A stretch of DNA of 64,000 bases from Osmia lignaria lignaria. Its lineage: Eukaryota > Arthropoda > Insecta > Hymenoptera > Megachilidae. Positions 50,877 through 63,431 of the stretch are shown piece after piece (position 1 is the first letter of the stretch; each line of letters starts with the position of its first letter). A program made the translations under genes and the position numbers. The notes below the pieces were generated by a model. It worked only from the letters and a program-made list of their open reading frames with translations, searched no databases and was not told the DNA's origin. The stretch is from contig NW_027478166.1 in NCBI RefSeq assembly GCF_051020975.1, positions 14,075,501 to 14,139,500 on the forward strand, read 5' to 3'.

Positions 50877-52808
50877 TCAGATGCGTAGTTCTCGAGATAT
50901 ATCAAGATATTTAAAAGTTCCGAAGCCGCACCAACATAATAGAGATACAGAAACACCGTGGCCCCTTTCTTTGAGATAACTCTGCACTATTGCGACCTGC
51001 AAATGCCACTTCCAGCTTAGCTGTGCAGAAGAAGAACAACAAGAAGAAGAAATATCTCGAAATATGTCCGTCAGGCCCCTTCCCTTGAGATAAATCTGCA
51101 AATATCTCGGAAACGAAGCGAGCTATGGCAAAATGTTAAGATACCTTTTTTGTAGAGAATTGGGTTTCCTACTTTTTATGTTCTATGATATTTTTTGATC
51201 AGATGCGTAGTTCTCGAGATATATCCAGATATTTAAAAGTTCCGAAGCGGCACCAACATAATAGAGATACAGAAACACCGTGGCCCCTTTCTTTGAGGTA
51301 ACTCTGCACTATTGCGAGCTGCAAATGCCACTTCCAGCTTAGCTGTGCAGAAGAAGAACAACAAGAAGAAGAAATATCTCAAAATATGTCCGTCAGGCCC
51401 CTTCCCTTGAGATAAAGCTGCAAATATCTCGGAAACGAAGCGAGCTATGGCAAAATGTTAAGATACCTTTTTTGTAGAGAATTAAGTTTCCTACTTTTTA
51501 TGTTGTATGATATTTTTTGATCAGATGCGTAGTTCTCGAGATATATCAAGATATTTAAAAGTTCCGAAGCTGCACCAACATAATAGAGGTACAGAAACAC
51601 CGTGGCCTCTTTCTCTGAGATAACTCTGCACTATTGCGAGCTGCAAATGCCACTTCCAGCTTAGCTGTGCAGAAGAAGAACAACAAGAAGAAGAAATATC
51701 TCGAAATATGTCCGTCAGGCACCTTCCCTTGAGATAAATCTGCAAATATCTCGGAAACGAAGCGAGCTAAGGCAAAATGTTAAGAGACCTTTTTTGTAGA
51801 GAATTAAGTTTCCTACTTTTTATGTGGTATGATATTTTTTGATCAGATGCGTAGTTCTCGAGATATATCAAGATATTTAAAAGTTCCAAAGCTGCACCAA
51901 CATAATAGAGATACAGAAACACCGTGGCCCCTTTCTCTGAGATAACTCTGCACTATTGCGAGCTGCAAATGCCACTTCGAGCTTAGCTGTGCAGAAGAAG
52001 AACAACAAGAAGAAGAAATATCTCGAAATATGTCCGTCAGACCCCTTCCCTTGAGATATATCTGCAAATATCTCGGAAACGAAGCGAGCTATGGCAAAAT
52101 GTTAAGAGACCTTTTTTGTAGAGAATTAAGTTTCCTACTTTTTATGTTCTATGATATTTTTTGATCAGATGCGTAGTTCTCGAGATATATCAAGATATTT
52201 AAAAGTTCCGAAGCCGCACCAACATAATAGAGATACAGAAACACCGTGGCCCCTTTCTTTGAGATAACTCTGCACTATTGCGAGCTGCAAATGCCACTTC
52301 CAGCTTAGCTGTGCAGAAGAAGAACAACAAGAAGAAGAAATATCTCGAAATATGTATGTCAGGCCCCTTCCCTTGAGATAAATCTGCAAATATCTCGGAA
52401 ACGAAGCGAGCTATGGCAAAATGTTAAGAGACCTTTTTTGTAGAGAATTATGTTTCCTACAATTTACGTTCTATGATATTTTTTGATCAGAAGCGTAGTT
52501 CTCGAGATATATCAAGATATTTAAAAGTTCCGAAGCTGCACCAACATAATAGAGGTACAGAAACACCGTGGCCTCTTCCTCTGAGATAACTCTGCACTAT
52601 TGCGAGCTGCAAATGCCACTTCCAGCTTAGCTGTGCAGAAGAAGAACAACAAGAAGAAGAAATATCTCGAAATATGTCCGTCAGACCCCTTCCCTTGAGA
52701 TAAATCTGCAAATATCTCGGAAACGAAGCGAGCTATGGCAAAATGTTAAGATACCTTTTTTGTAGAGAATTAAGTTTCCCACTTTTTATGTTCTATGATA
52801 TTTTTTGA
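50877..52808. repeat. Monomers K-B-C-F-J-C between the 6-mer and 16-mer regions
   Basis: K at 50877 ends with GAGAATTGGGTTTCC, a word that returns only near 57273. B, then C (GGCACCTTCC, GAGCTAAGGC, TATGTGGTATG), F (TTCCAAAGCTGC), J, and C at 52487 (TCTTCCTCTG) ending AAGTTTCCCAC. The latter ending is shared with 57636-57957 and marks the left edge of the 16-monomer repeat. Confidence 0.78.
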
Positions 52809-55800
52809 TCAGATGCGTAGTTCTCGAGATATATCCAGATATTTAAAAGTTCCGAAGCGGCACCAACATAATAGAGATACAGAAACACCGTGGCCCCTTT
52901 CTTTGAGGTAACTCTGCACTATTGCGAGCTGCAAATGCCACTTCCAGCTTAGCTGTGCAGAAGAAGAACAACAAGAAGAAGAAATATCTCAAAATATGTC
53001 CGTCAGGCCCCTTCCCTTGAGATAAAGCTGCAAATATCTCGGAAACGAAGCGAGCTATGGCAAAATGTTAAGATACATTTTTTGTAGAGAATTAAGGTTC
53101 CTACTTTTTATGTTGTATGATATTTTTTGATCAGATGCGTAGTTCTCGGGATATATCAAGATATTTAAAAGTTCCGAAGCTGCACCAACATAATAGAGGT
53201 ACAGAAACACCGTGGCCTCTTTCTCTGAGATAACTCTGCACTATTGCGAGCTGCAAATGCCACTTCCAGCTTAGCTGTGCAGAAGAAGAACAACAAGAAG
53301 AAGAAATATCTCGAAATATGTCCGTTAGACCCCTTCCCTTGAGATAAATCTGCAAATATCTCGGAAACGAAGCGAGCTATGGCAAAATGTTAAGAGACCT
53401 TTTTTGTAGAGAATTATGTTTCCTATAATTTATGTTCCATGATATTTTTTTATCAGAAGCGTTGTTTTCGAGATATATCGAGATATTTAAAAGTTCCGAA
53501 GCCGCACCAACATAATAGAGATACAGAAACACCGTGGCCCCTTTCTTTGAGATAACTCTGCACTATTGCGAGCTGCAAATGCCACCTCCAGCTTAGCTGT
53601 GCAGAAGAAGAGCAACAAGAAGAAAAAATATCTCGAAATATGTCCGTCAGGCCCCTTCCCTTGAGATAAATCTGCAAATACCTCGGAAACGAAGCGAGCT
53701 ATGGCAAAATGTTAAGAGACCTTTTTTGTAGAGAATTAAGTTTCCTACTTTTTATGTTCTATGATATTTTTTGATCAGATGCGTAGTTCTCGAGATATAT
53801 CAAGATATTTAAAAGTTCCGAAGCCGCACCAACATAATAGAGATACAGAAACACCGTGGCCCCTTTCTTTGAGATAACTCTGCACTATTGCGACCTGCAA
53901 ATGCCACTTCCAGCTTAGCTGTGCAGAAGAAGAACAACAAGAAGAAGAAATATCTCGAAATATGTCCGTCAGGCCCCTTCCCTTGAGATAAATCTGCAAA
54001 TATCTCGGAAACGAAGCGAGCTATGGCAACATGTTAAGATACCTTTTTTGTAGAGAATTAGGTTTCCTACTATTTATGTTGTATGATATTTTTTGATCAG
54101 ATGCGTAGTTCTCGAGATATATCCAGATATTTAAAAGTTCCGAAGCGGCACCAACATAATAGAGATACAGAAACACCGTGGCCCATTTCTTTGAGGTAAC
54201 TCTGCACTATTGCGAGCTGCAAATGCCACTTCCAGCTTAGCTGTGCAGAAGAAGAACAACAAGAAGAAGAAATATCTCAAAATATGTCCGTCAGGCCCCT
54301 TCCCTTGAGATAAAGCTGCAGATATCTCGGAAACGAAGCGAGCTATGGCAAAATGTTAAGATACCTTATTTGTAGAGAATTAAGTTTCCTACTTTTTATG
54401 TTGTATGATATTTTTTGATCAGATGCGTAGTTCTCGAGATATATCAAGATATTTAAAAGTTCCGAAGCTGCACCAACATAATAGAGGTACAGAAACACCG
54501 TGGCCTCTTTCTCTGAGATAACTCTGCACCATTGCGAGCTGCAAATGCCACTTCCAGCTTAGCTGTGCAGAACAAGAACAACAAGAAGAAGAAATATCTC
54601 GAAATATGTCCGTCAGACCCCTTCCCTTGAGATAAATCTGCAAATATCTCGGAAACGAAGCGAGCTATGGCAAAATGTTAAGAGACCTTTTTTGTAGAGA
54701 ATTATGTTTCCTATAATTTATGTTCTATGATATTTTTTGATCAGAAGCGTTGTTTTCGAGATATATCGGGATATTTAAAAGATCCGAAGCCGCACCAACA
54801 TAATAGAGATACAGAAACACCGTGGCCCCTTTCTTTGAGATAACTCTGCACTATTGCGACCTGCAAATGCCACTTCCAGCTTAGCTGTGCAGAAGAAGAA
54901 CAACAAGAAGAAGAAATATCTCGAAATATGTCCGTCAGACCCCTTCCCTTGAGATAAAGCTGCAAATATCTCGGAAACGAAGCGAGCTATGGCAAAATGT
55001 TAAGATACCTTTTTTGTAGAGAATTAGGTTTCCTACTTTTTATGTTCTATGATATTTTTTTATCAGATGCGTAGTTCTCGAGATATATCAGGATATTTAA
55101 AAGTTCCGAAGCTGCACCAACATAATAGAGGTACAGAAACACCGTGGCCTCTTTCTCTGAGATAACTCTGCACTATTGCGAGCTGCAAATGCCACTTCCA
55201 GCTTAGCTGTGCAGCAGAAGAACAACAAGAAGAAGAAATATCTCGAAATATGTCCGTCAGGCACCTTCCCTTGAGATAAATCTGCAAGTATCTCGGAAAC
55301 GAAGCGAGCTAAGGCAAAATGTTAAGAGACCTTTTTTGTAGAGAATTAAGTTTCCTACTTTTTATGTTCTATGATATTTTTCGATCAGATGCGTAGTTCT
55401 CGAGATATATCAAGATATTTAAAAGTTCCGAAGCGGCACCAACATAATAGAGATGCCGAAACACCGTGGCCCCTTTCTTTGAGACAACTCTGCACTATTG
55501 CGAGCTGCAAATGCCACTTCCAGGTTAGCTGTGCAGAAGAAGAACAACAAGAAGAAATATCTCAAAATATGTCCGTCAGGCCCCTTCCCTTGAGATAAAG
55601 CTGCAAATATCTCGGAAACGAAGCGAGCTATGGCAAAATGTTAAGATACCTTTTTTGTAGAGAATTAAGTTTCCTACTTTTTATGTTGTATGATATTTTT
55701 TTATCAGATGCGTAGTTCTCGAGATATATCAAGATATTTAAAAGTTCCGAAGCTGCACCAACATAATAGAGGTACAGAAACACCGTGGCCTCTTTCTCTG

Positions 55801-57957
55801 AGATAACTCTGCACTATTGCGAGCTGCAAATGCCACTTCCAGCTTAGCTGTGCAGAAGAAGAACAACAAGAAGAAGAAATATCTCGAAATATGTCCGTCA
55901 GGCACCTTCCCTTGAGATAAATCTGCAAATATCTCGGAAACGAAGCGAGCTAAGGCAAAATGTTAAGAGACCTTTTTTGTAGAGAATTAAGTTTCCTACT
56001 TTTTATGTTGTATGATATTTTTTGATCAGATGCGTAGTTCTCGAGATATATCAAGACATTTAAAAGTTCCAAAGCCGCACCAACATAATAGAGATACAGA
56101 AACACCGTGGCCCCTTTCTGTGAGATAACTCTGCACTATTGCGAGCTGCAAATGCCACTTCGAGCTTAGCTGTGCAGAAGAAGAACAACAAGAAGAAGAA
56201 ATATCTCAAAATATGTCCGTCAGGCCCCTTCCCTTGAGATAAAGCTGCAAATATCTCGGAAACGAAGCGAGCTATGGCAAAATGTTAAGATACCTTTTTT
56301 GTAGAGAATTAAGTTTCCTACTTTTTATGTTGTATGATATTTTTTTATCAGATGCGTAGTTCTCGAGATATATCAAGATATTTAAAAGTTCCGAAGCTGC
56401 ACCAACATAATAGAGGTACAGAAACACCGTGGCCTCTTTCTCTGAGATAACTCTGTACTATTGCGAGCTGCAAATGCCACTTCCAGCTTAGCTGTGCAGA
56501 ACAAGAACAACAAGAAGAAGAAATATCTCGAAATATGTCCGTCAGGCCCCTTCCCTTGAGATAAATCTGCAAATATCTCGGAAACGAAGCGAGCTATGGC
56601 AAAATGTTAAGATACCTTTTTTGTAGAGAATTAAGTTTCCTACTTTTTATGTTGTATGATATTTTTTTATCAGATGCGTAGTTCTCGAGATATATCAAGA
56701 TATTTAAAAGTTCCAAAGCCGCACCAACATAATAGAGATACAGAAACACCGTGGCCCCTTTCTGTGAGATAACTCTGCACTATTGCGAGCTGCAAATGCC
56801 ACTTCGAGCTTAGCTGTGCAGAAGAAGAACAACAAGAAGAAGAAATATCTCAAAATATGTCCGTCAGGCCCCTTCCCTTGAGATAAAGCTGCAAATATCT
56901 CGGAAACGAAGCGAGCTATGGCAAAATGTTAAGATACCTTTTTTGTAGAGAATTAAGTTTCCTACATTTTATGTTGTATGATATTTTTTTATCAGATGCG
57001 TAGTTCTCGAGATATATCAAGATATTTAAAAGTTCCGAAGCTGCACCAACATAATAGAGGTACAGAAACACCGTGGCCTCTTTCTCTGAGATAACTCTGC
57101 ACTATTGCGAGCTGCAAATGCCACTTCCAGCTTAGCTGTGCAGAAGAAGAACAACAAGAAGAAGAAATATCTCGAAATATGTCCGTCAGGCACCTTCCCT
57201 TGAGATAAATCTGCAAATATCTCGGAAACGAAGCGAGCTAAGGCAAAATGTTAAGAGACCTTTTTTGTAGAGAATTGGGTTTCCTACTTTTTATGTTCTA
57301 TGATATTTTTTGATCAGATGCGTAGTTCTCGAGATATATCCAGATATTTAAAAGTTCCGAAGCGGCACCAACATAATAGAGATACAGAAACACCGTGGCC
57401 CCTTTCTTTGAGGTAACTCTGCACTATTGCGAGCTGCAAATGCCACTTCCAGCTTAGCTGTGCAGAAGAAGAACAACAAGAAGAAGAAATATCTCAAAAT
57501 ATGTCCGTCAGGCCCCTTCCCTTGAGATAAAGCTGCAAATATCTCGGAAACGAAGCGAGCTATGGCAAAATGTTAAGATACCTTTTTTGTAGAGAATTAA
57601 GTTTCCTACTTTTTATGTTGTATGATATTTTTTGATCAGATGCGTAGTTCTCGAGATATATCAAGATATTTAAAAGTTCCGAAGCTGCACCAACATAATA
57701 GAGGTACAGAAACACCGTGGCCTCTTTCTCTGAGATAACTCTGCACTATTGCGAGCTGCAAATGCCACTTCGAGCTTAGCTGTGCAGAAGAAGAACAACA
57801 AGAAGAAGAAATATCTCGAAATATGTCCGTCAGGCCCCTTCCCTTGAGATATATCTGCAAATATCTCGGAAACGAAGCGAGCTATGGCAAAATGTTAAGA
57901 TACCTTTTTTGTAGAGAATTAAGTTTCCCACTTTTTATGTTCTATGATATTTTTTGA
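52809..57957. repeat. 16-monomer higher-order repeat, copy 1 (5149 bp)
   Basis: Order: B, C, D, K, B, C, P, C, B-like 319-bp monomer, C, F-like, C, F-like, C, B, C/F. The first twelve monomers recur from 57958 at an offset of 5149 bp, or 5152 bp after the 3-bp deletion. Shared rare words include TTCTCGGGATATATC, TCCGTTAGACC, GAAGAAAAAATATC, GGCAACATG, TCTGCACCATTG, GCAGCAGAAG and AAGACATTTAAAAG. Copy-specific bases are also present (GCCACCTCC, GAAGAGCAAC, GATGCCGAAAC, CAGGTTAGC). Several monomers begin TTTTTTTATCAG in place of TTTTTTGATCAG. Confidence 0.85.
55385..55703. repeat. 319-bp monomer with a 3-bp deletion
   Basis: The GAA/CAA tract here reads GAACAACAAGAAGAAATATC, one GAA shorter than every other monomer, and the 322-bp register shifts by exactly three bases afterwards. 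The matching monomers at 60534 and 62466 have the full tract, so the loss is specific to copy 1 of the 16-mer. The monomer is B-like (GCGGCACC, CTCAAAATATG) with GAGACAAC and the private GATGCCGAAAC. Slippage in the triplet run is the simple explanation. Confidence 0.92.
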
Positions 57958-59567
57958 TCAGATGCGTAGTTCTCGAGATATATCCAGATATTTAAAAGTT
58001 CCGAAGCGGCACCAACATAATAGAGATACAGAAACACCGTGGCCCCTTTCTTTGAGGTAACTCTGCACTATTGCGAGCTGCAAATGCCACTTCCAGCTTA
58101 GCTGTGCAGAAGAAGAACAACAAGAAGAAGAAATATCTCAAAATATGTCCGTCAGGCCCCTTCCCTTGAGATAAAGCTGCAAATATCTCGGAAACGAAGC
58201 GAGCTATGGCAAAATGTTAAGATACGTTTTTTGTAGAGAATTAAGGTTCCTACTTTTTATGTTGTATGATATTTTTTGATCAGATGCGTAGTTCTCGGGA
58301 TATATCAAGATATTTAAAAGTTCCGAAGCTGCACCAACATAATAGAGGTACAGAAACACCGTGGCCTCTTTCTCTGAGATAACTCTGCACTATTGCGAGC
58401 TGCAAATGCCACTTCCAGCTTAGCTGTGCAGAAGAAGAACAACAAGAAGAAGAAATATCTCGAAATATGTCCGTTAGACCCCTTCCCTTGAGATAAATCT
58501 GCAAATATCTCGGAAACGAAGCGAGCTATGGCAAAATGTTAAGAGACCTTTTTTGTAGAGAATTATGTTTCCTATAATTTATGTTCCATGATATTTTTTG
58601 ATCAGAAGCGTTGTTTTCGAGATATATCGAGATATTTAAAAGTTCCGAAGCCGCACCAACATAATAGAGATACAGAAACACCGTGGCCCCTTTCTTTGAG
58701 ATAACTCTGCACTATTGCGAGCTGCAAATGCCACTTCCAGCTTAGCTGTGCAGAAGAAGAACAACAAGAAGAAAAAATATCTCGAAATATGTCCGTCAGG
58801 CCCCTTCCCTTGAGATAAATCTGCAAATACCTCGGAAACGAAGCGAGCTATGGCAAAATGTTAAGAGACCTTTTTTGTAGAGAATTAAGTTTCCTACTTT
58901 TTATGTTCTATGATATTTTTTGATCAGATGCGTAGTTCTCGAGATATATCAAGATATTTAAAAGTTCCGAAGCCGCACCAACATAATAGAGATACAGAAA
59001 CACCGTGGCCCCTTTCTTTGAGATAACTCTGCACTATTGCGACCTGCAAATGCCACTTCCAGCTTAGCTGTGCAGAAGAAGAACAACAAGAAGAAGAAAT
59101 ATCTCGAAATATGTCCGTCAGGCCCCTTCCCTTGAGATAAATCTGCAAATATCTCGGAAACGAAGCGAGCTATGGCAACATGTTAAGATACCTTTTTTGT
59201 AGAGAATTAGGTTTCCTACTTTTTATGTTGTATGATATTTTTTGATCAGATGCGTAGTTCTCGAGATATATCCAGATATTTAAAAGTTCCGAAGCGGCAC
59301 CAACATAATAGAGATACAGAAACACCGTGGCCCCTTTCTTTGAGGTAACTCTGCACTATTGCGAGCTGCAAATGCCACTTCCAGCTTAGCTGTGCAGAAG
59401 AAGAACAACAAGAAGAAGAAATATCTCAAAATATGTCCGTCAGGCCCCTTCCCTTGAGATAAAGCTGCAAATATCTCGGAAACGAAGCGAGCTATGGCAA
59501 AATGTTAAGATACCTTTTTTGTAGAGAATTAAGTTTCCTACTTTTTATGTTGTATGATATTTTTTGA

Positions 59568-61499
59568 TCAGATGCGTAGTTCTCGAGATATATCAAGATA
59601 TTTAAAAGTTCCGAAGCTGCACCAACATAATAGAGGTACAGAAACACCGTGGCCTCTTTCTCTGAGATAACTCTGCACCATTGCGAGCTGCAAATGCCAC
59701 TTCCAGCTTAGCTGTGCAGAAGAAGAACAACAAGAAGAAGAAATATCTCGAAATATGTCCGTCAGACCCCTTCCCTTGAGATAAATCTGCAAATATCTCG
59801 GAAACGAAGCGAGCTATGGCAAAATGTTAAGAGACCTTTTTTGTAGAGAATTATGTTTCCTATAATTTATGTTCTATGATATTTTTTGATCAGAAGCGTT
59901 GTTTTCGAGATATATCGGGATATTTAAAAGATCCGAAGCCGCACCAACATAATAGAGATACAGAAACACCGTGGCCCCTTTCTTTGAGATAACTCTGCAC
60001 TATTGCGACCTGCAAATGCCACTTCCAGCTTAGCTGTGCAGAAGAAGAACAACAAGAAGAAGAAATATCTCGAAATATGTCCGTCAGACCCCTTCCCTTG
60101 AGATAAAGCTGCAAATATCTCGGAAACGAAGCGAGCTATGGCAAAATGTTAAGATACCTTTTTTGTAGAGAATTAGGTTTCCTACTTTTCATGTTCTATG
60201 ATATTTTTTTATCAGATGCGTAGTTCTCGAGATATATCAGGATATTTAAAAGTTCCGATGCTGCACCAACATAATAGAGGTACAGAAACACCGTGGCCTC
60301 TTTCTCTGAGATAACTCTGCACTATTGCGAGCTGCAAATGCCACTTCCAGCTTAGCTGTGCAGCAGAAGAACAACAAGAAGAAGAAATATCTCGAAATAT
60401 GTCCGTCAGGCACCTTCCCTTGAGATAAATCTGCAAGTATCTCGGAAACGAAGCGAGCTAAGGCAAAATGTTAAGAGACCTTTTTTGTAGAGAATTAAGT
60501 TTCCTACTTTTTATGTTCTATGATATTTTTCGATCAGATGCGTAGTTCTCGAGATATATCAAGATATTTAAAAGTTCCGAAGCGGCACCAACATAATAGA
60601 GATACCGAAACACCGTGGCCCCTTTCTTTGAGACAACTCTGCACTATTGCGAGCTGCAAATGCCACTTCCAGCTTAGCTGTGCAGAAGAAGAACAACAAG
60701 AAGAAGAAATATCTCAAAATATGTCCGTCAGGCCCCTTCCCTTGAGATAAAGCTGCAAATATCTCGGAAACGAAGCGAGCTATGGCAAAATGTTAAGATA
60801 CCTTTTTTGTAGAGAATTAAGTTTCCTACTTTTTATGTTGTATGATATTTTTTTATCAGATGCGTAGTTCTCGAGATATATCAAGATATTTAAAAGTTCC
60901 GAAGCTGCACCAACATAATAGAGGTACAGAAACACCGTGGCCTCTTTCTCTGAGATAACTCTGCACTATTGCGAGCTGCAAATGCCACTTCCAGCTTAGC
61001 TGTGCAGAAGAAGAACAACAAGAAGAAGAAATATCTCGAAATATGTCCGTCAGGCACCTTCCCTTGAGATAAATCTGCAAATATCTCGGAAACGAAGCGA
61101 GCTAAGGCAAAATGTTAAGAGACCTTTTTTGTAGAGAATTAAGTTTCCTACTTTTTATGTTGTATGATATTTTTTGATCAGATGCGTAGTTCTCGAGATA
61201 TATCAAGACATTTAAAAGTTCCAAAGCCGCACCAACATAATAGAGATACAGAAACACCGTGGCCCCTTTCTGTGAGATAACTCTGCACTATTGCGAGCTG
61301 CAAATGCCACTTCGAGCTTAGCTGTGCAGAAGAAGAACAACAAGAAGAAGAAATATCTCAAAATATGTCCGTCAGGCCCCTTCCCTTGAGATAAAGCTGC
61401 AAATATCTCGGAAACGAAGCGAGCTATGGCAAAATGTTAAGATACCTTTTTTGTAGAGAATTAAGTTTCCTACTTTTTATGTTGTATGATATTTTTTTA
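59568..61499. repeat. Nested 6-mer C-P-C-B-C-F, copy 1 (1932 bp)
   Basis: C (TCTGCACCATTG), P, C (TCCGATGCTGC, GCAGCAGAAG, preceded by CTTTTCATGTTC), B-like (GATACCGAAAC, GAGACAAC, CTCAAAATATG), C (GGCACCTTCC), F-like (AAGACATTTAAAAG, TTCTGTGAG). The same six follow at once. The B-like monomer keeps the full 322 bp, unlike its counterpart at 55385. Confidence 0.88.
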
Positions 61500-63431
61500 T
61501 CAGATGCGTAGTTCTCGAGATATATCAAGATATTTAAAAGTTCCGAAGCTGCACCAACATAATAGAGGTACAGAAACACCGTGGCCTCTTTCTCTGAGAT
61601 AACTCTGCACCATTGCGAGCTGCAAATGCCACTTCCAGCTTAGCTGTGCAGAAGAAGAACAACAAGAAGAAGAAATATCTCGAAATATGTCCGTCAGACC
61701 CCTTCCCTTGAGATAAATCTGCAAATATCTCGGAAACGAAGCGAGCTATGGCAAAATGTTAAGAGACCTTTTTTGTAGAGAATTATGTTTCCTATAATTT
61801 ATGTTCTATGATATTTTTTGATCAGAAGCGTTGTTTTCGAGATATATCGGGATATTTAAAAGATCCGAAGCCGCACCAACATAATAGAGATACAGAAACA
61901 CCGTGGCCCCTTTCTTTGAGATAACTCTGCACTATTGCGACCTGCAAATGCCACTTCCAGCTTAGCTGTGCAGAAGAAGAACAACAAGAAGAAGAAATAT
62001 CTCGAAATATGTCCGTCAGACCCCTTCCCTTGAGATAAAGCTGCAAATATCTCGGAAACGAAGCGAGCTATGGCAAAATGTTAAGATACCTTTTTTGTAG
62101 AGAATTAGGTTTCCTACTTTTCATGTTCTATGATATTTTTTTATCAGATGCGTAGTTCTCGAGATATATCAGGATATTTAAAAGTTCCGATGCTGCACCA
62201 ACATAATAGAGGTACAGAAACACCGTGGCCTCTTTCTCTGAGATAACTCTGCACTATTGCGAGCTGCAAATGCCACTTCCAGCTTAGCTGTGCAGCAGAA
62301 GAACAACAAGAAGAAGAAATATCTCGAAATATGTCCGTCAGGCACCTTCCCTTGAGATAAATCTGCAAGTATCTCGGAAACGAAGCGAGCTAAGGCAAAA
62401 TGTTAAGAGACCTTTTTTGTAGAGAATTAAGTTTCCTACTTTTTATGTTCTATGATATTTTTCGATCAGATGCGTAGTTCTCGAGATATATCAAGATATT
62501 TAAAAGTTCCGAAGCGGCACCAACATAATAGAGATACCGAAACACCGTGGCCCCTTTCTTTGAGACAACTCTGCACTATTGCGAGCTGCAAATGCCACTT
62601 CCAGCTTAGCTGTGCAGAAGAAGAACAACAAGAAGAAGAAATATCTCAAAATATGTCCGTCAGGCCCCTTCCCTTGAGATAAAGCTGCAAATATCTCGGA
62701 AACGAAGCGAGCTATGGCAAAATGTTAAGATACCTTTTTTGTAGAGAATTAAGTTTCCTACTTTTTATGTTGTATGATATTTTTTTATCAGATGCGTAGT
62801 TCTCGAGATATATCAAGATATTTAAAAGTTCCGAAGCTGCACCAACATAATAGAGGTACAGAAACACCGTGGCCTCTTTCTCTGAGATAACTCTGCACTA
62901 TTGCGAGCTGCAAATGCCACTTCCAGCTTAGCTGTGCAGAAGAAGAACAACAAGAAGAAGAAATATCTCGAAATATGTCCGTCAGGCACCTTCCCTTGAG
63001 ATAAATCTGCAAATATCTCGGAAACGAAGCGAGCTAAGGCAAAATGTTAAGAGACCTTTTTTGTAGAGAATTAAGTTTCCTACTTTTTATGTTGTATGAT
63101 ATTTTTTGATCAGATGCGTAGTTCTCGAGATATATCAAGACATTTAAAAGTTCCAAAGCCGCACCAACATAATAGAGATACAGAAACACCGTGGCCCCTT
63201 TCTGTGAGATAACTCTGCACTATTGCGAGCTGCAAATGCCACTTCGAGCTTAGCTGTGCAGAAGAAGAACAACAAGAAGAAGAAATATCTCAAAATATGT
63301 CCGTCAGGCCCCTTCCCTTGAGATAAAGCTGCAAATATCTCGGAAACGAAGCGAGCTATGGCAAAATGTTAAGATACCTTTTTTGTAGAGAATTAAGTTT
63401 CCTACTTTTTATGTTGTATGATATTTTTTTA
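61500..63431. repeat. Nested 6-mer C-P-C-B-C-F, copy 2 (1932 bp)
   Basis: Repeats 59568-61499 with no internal difference I could see. Its first monomer is the junction: the left border reads TTTTTTTATCAG as at 56348 and 63432, while TCTGCACCATTG further in matches 59568. The crossover therefore falls between about 61499 and 61610. Confidence 0.88.

Larger units (their letters stand above)
57958..63431. repeat. 16-monomer repeat, copy 2, enlarged by a nested 6-mer duplication
   Basis: Monomers 57958-61821 follow copy 1 position by position. Instead of continuing as copy 1 does after 56348, the array returns to an earlier point: 59568-61499 is duplicated as 61500-63431. Only then, at 63432, do the TCTGTACTATTG and GAACAAGAAC words of 56348 reappear. 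Copy 2 is therefore interrupted by a younger insertion of six of its own monomers. Confidence 0.82.

Noticed and set aside
29289..62682. 75-76 codon + strand frames as genes
   Set aside because: They exist in only eight monomers because a TAA became CAA or CAG. The rest stop after about 39 codons. The product is low-complexity in the GAA/CAA part and matches no family I know.
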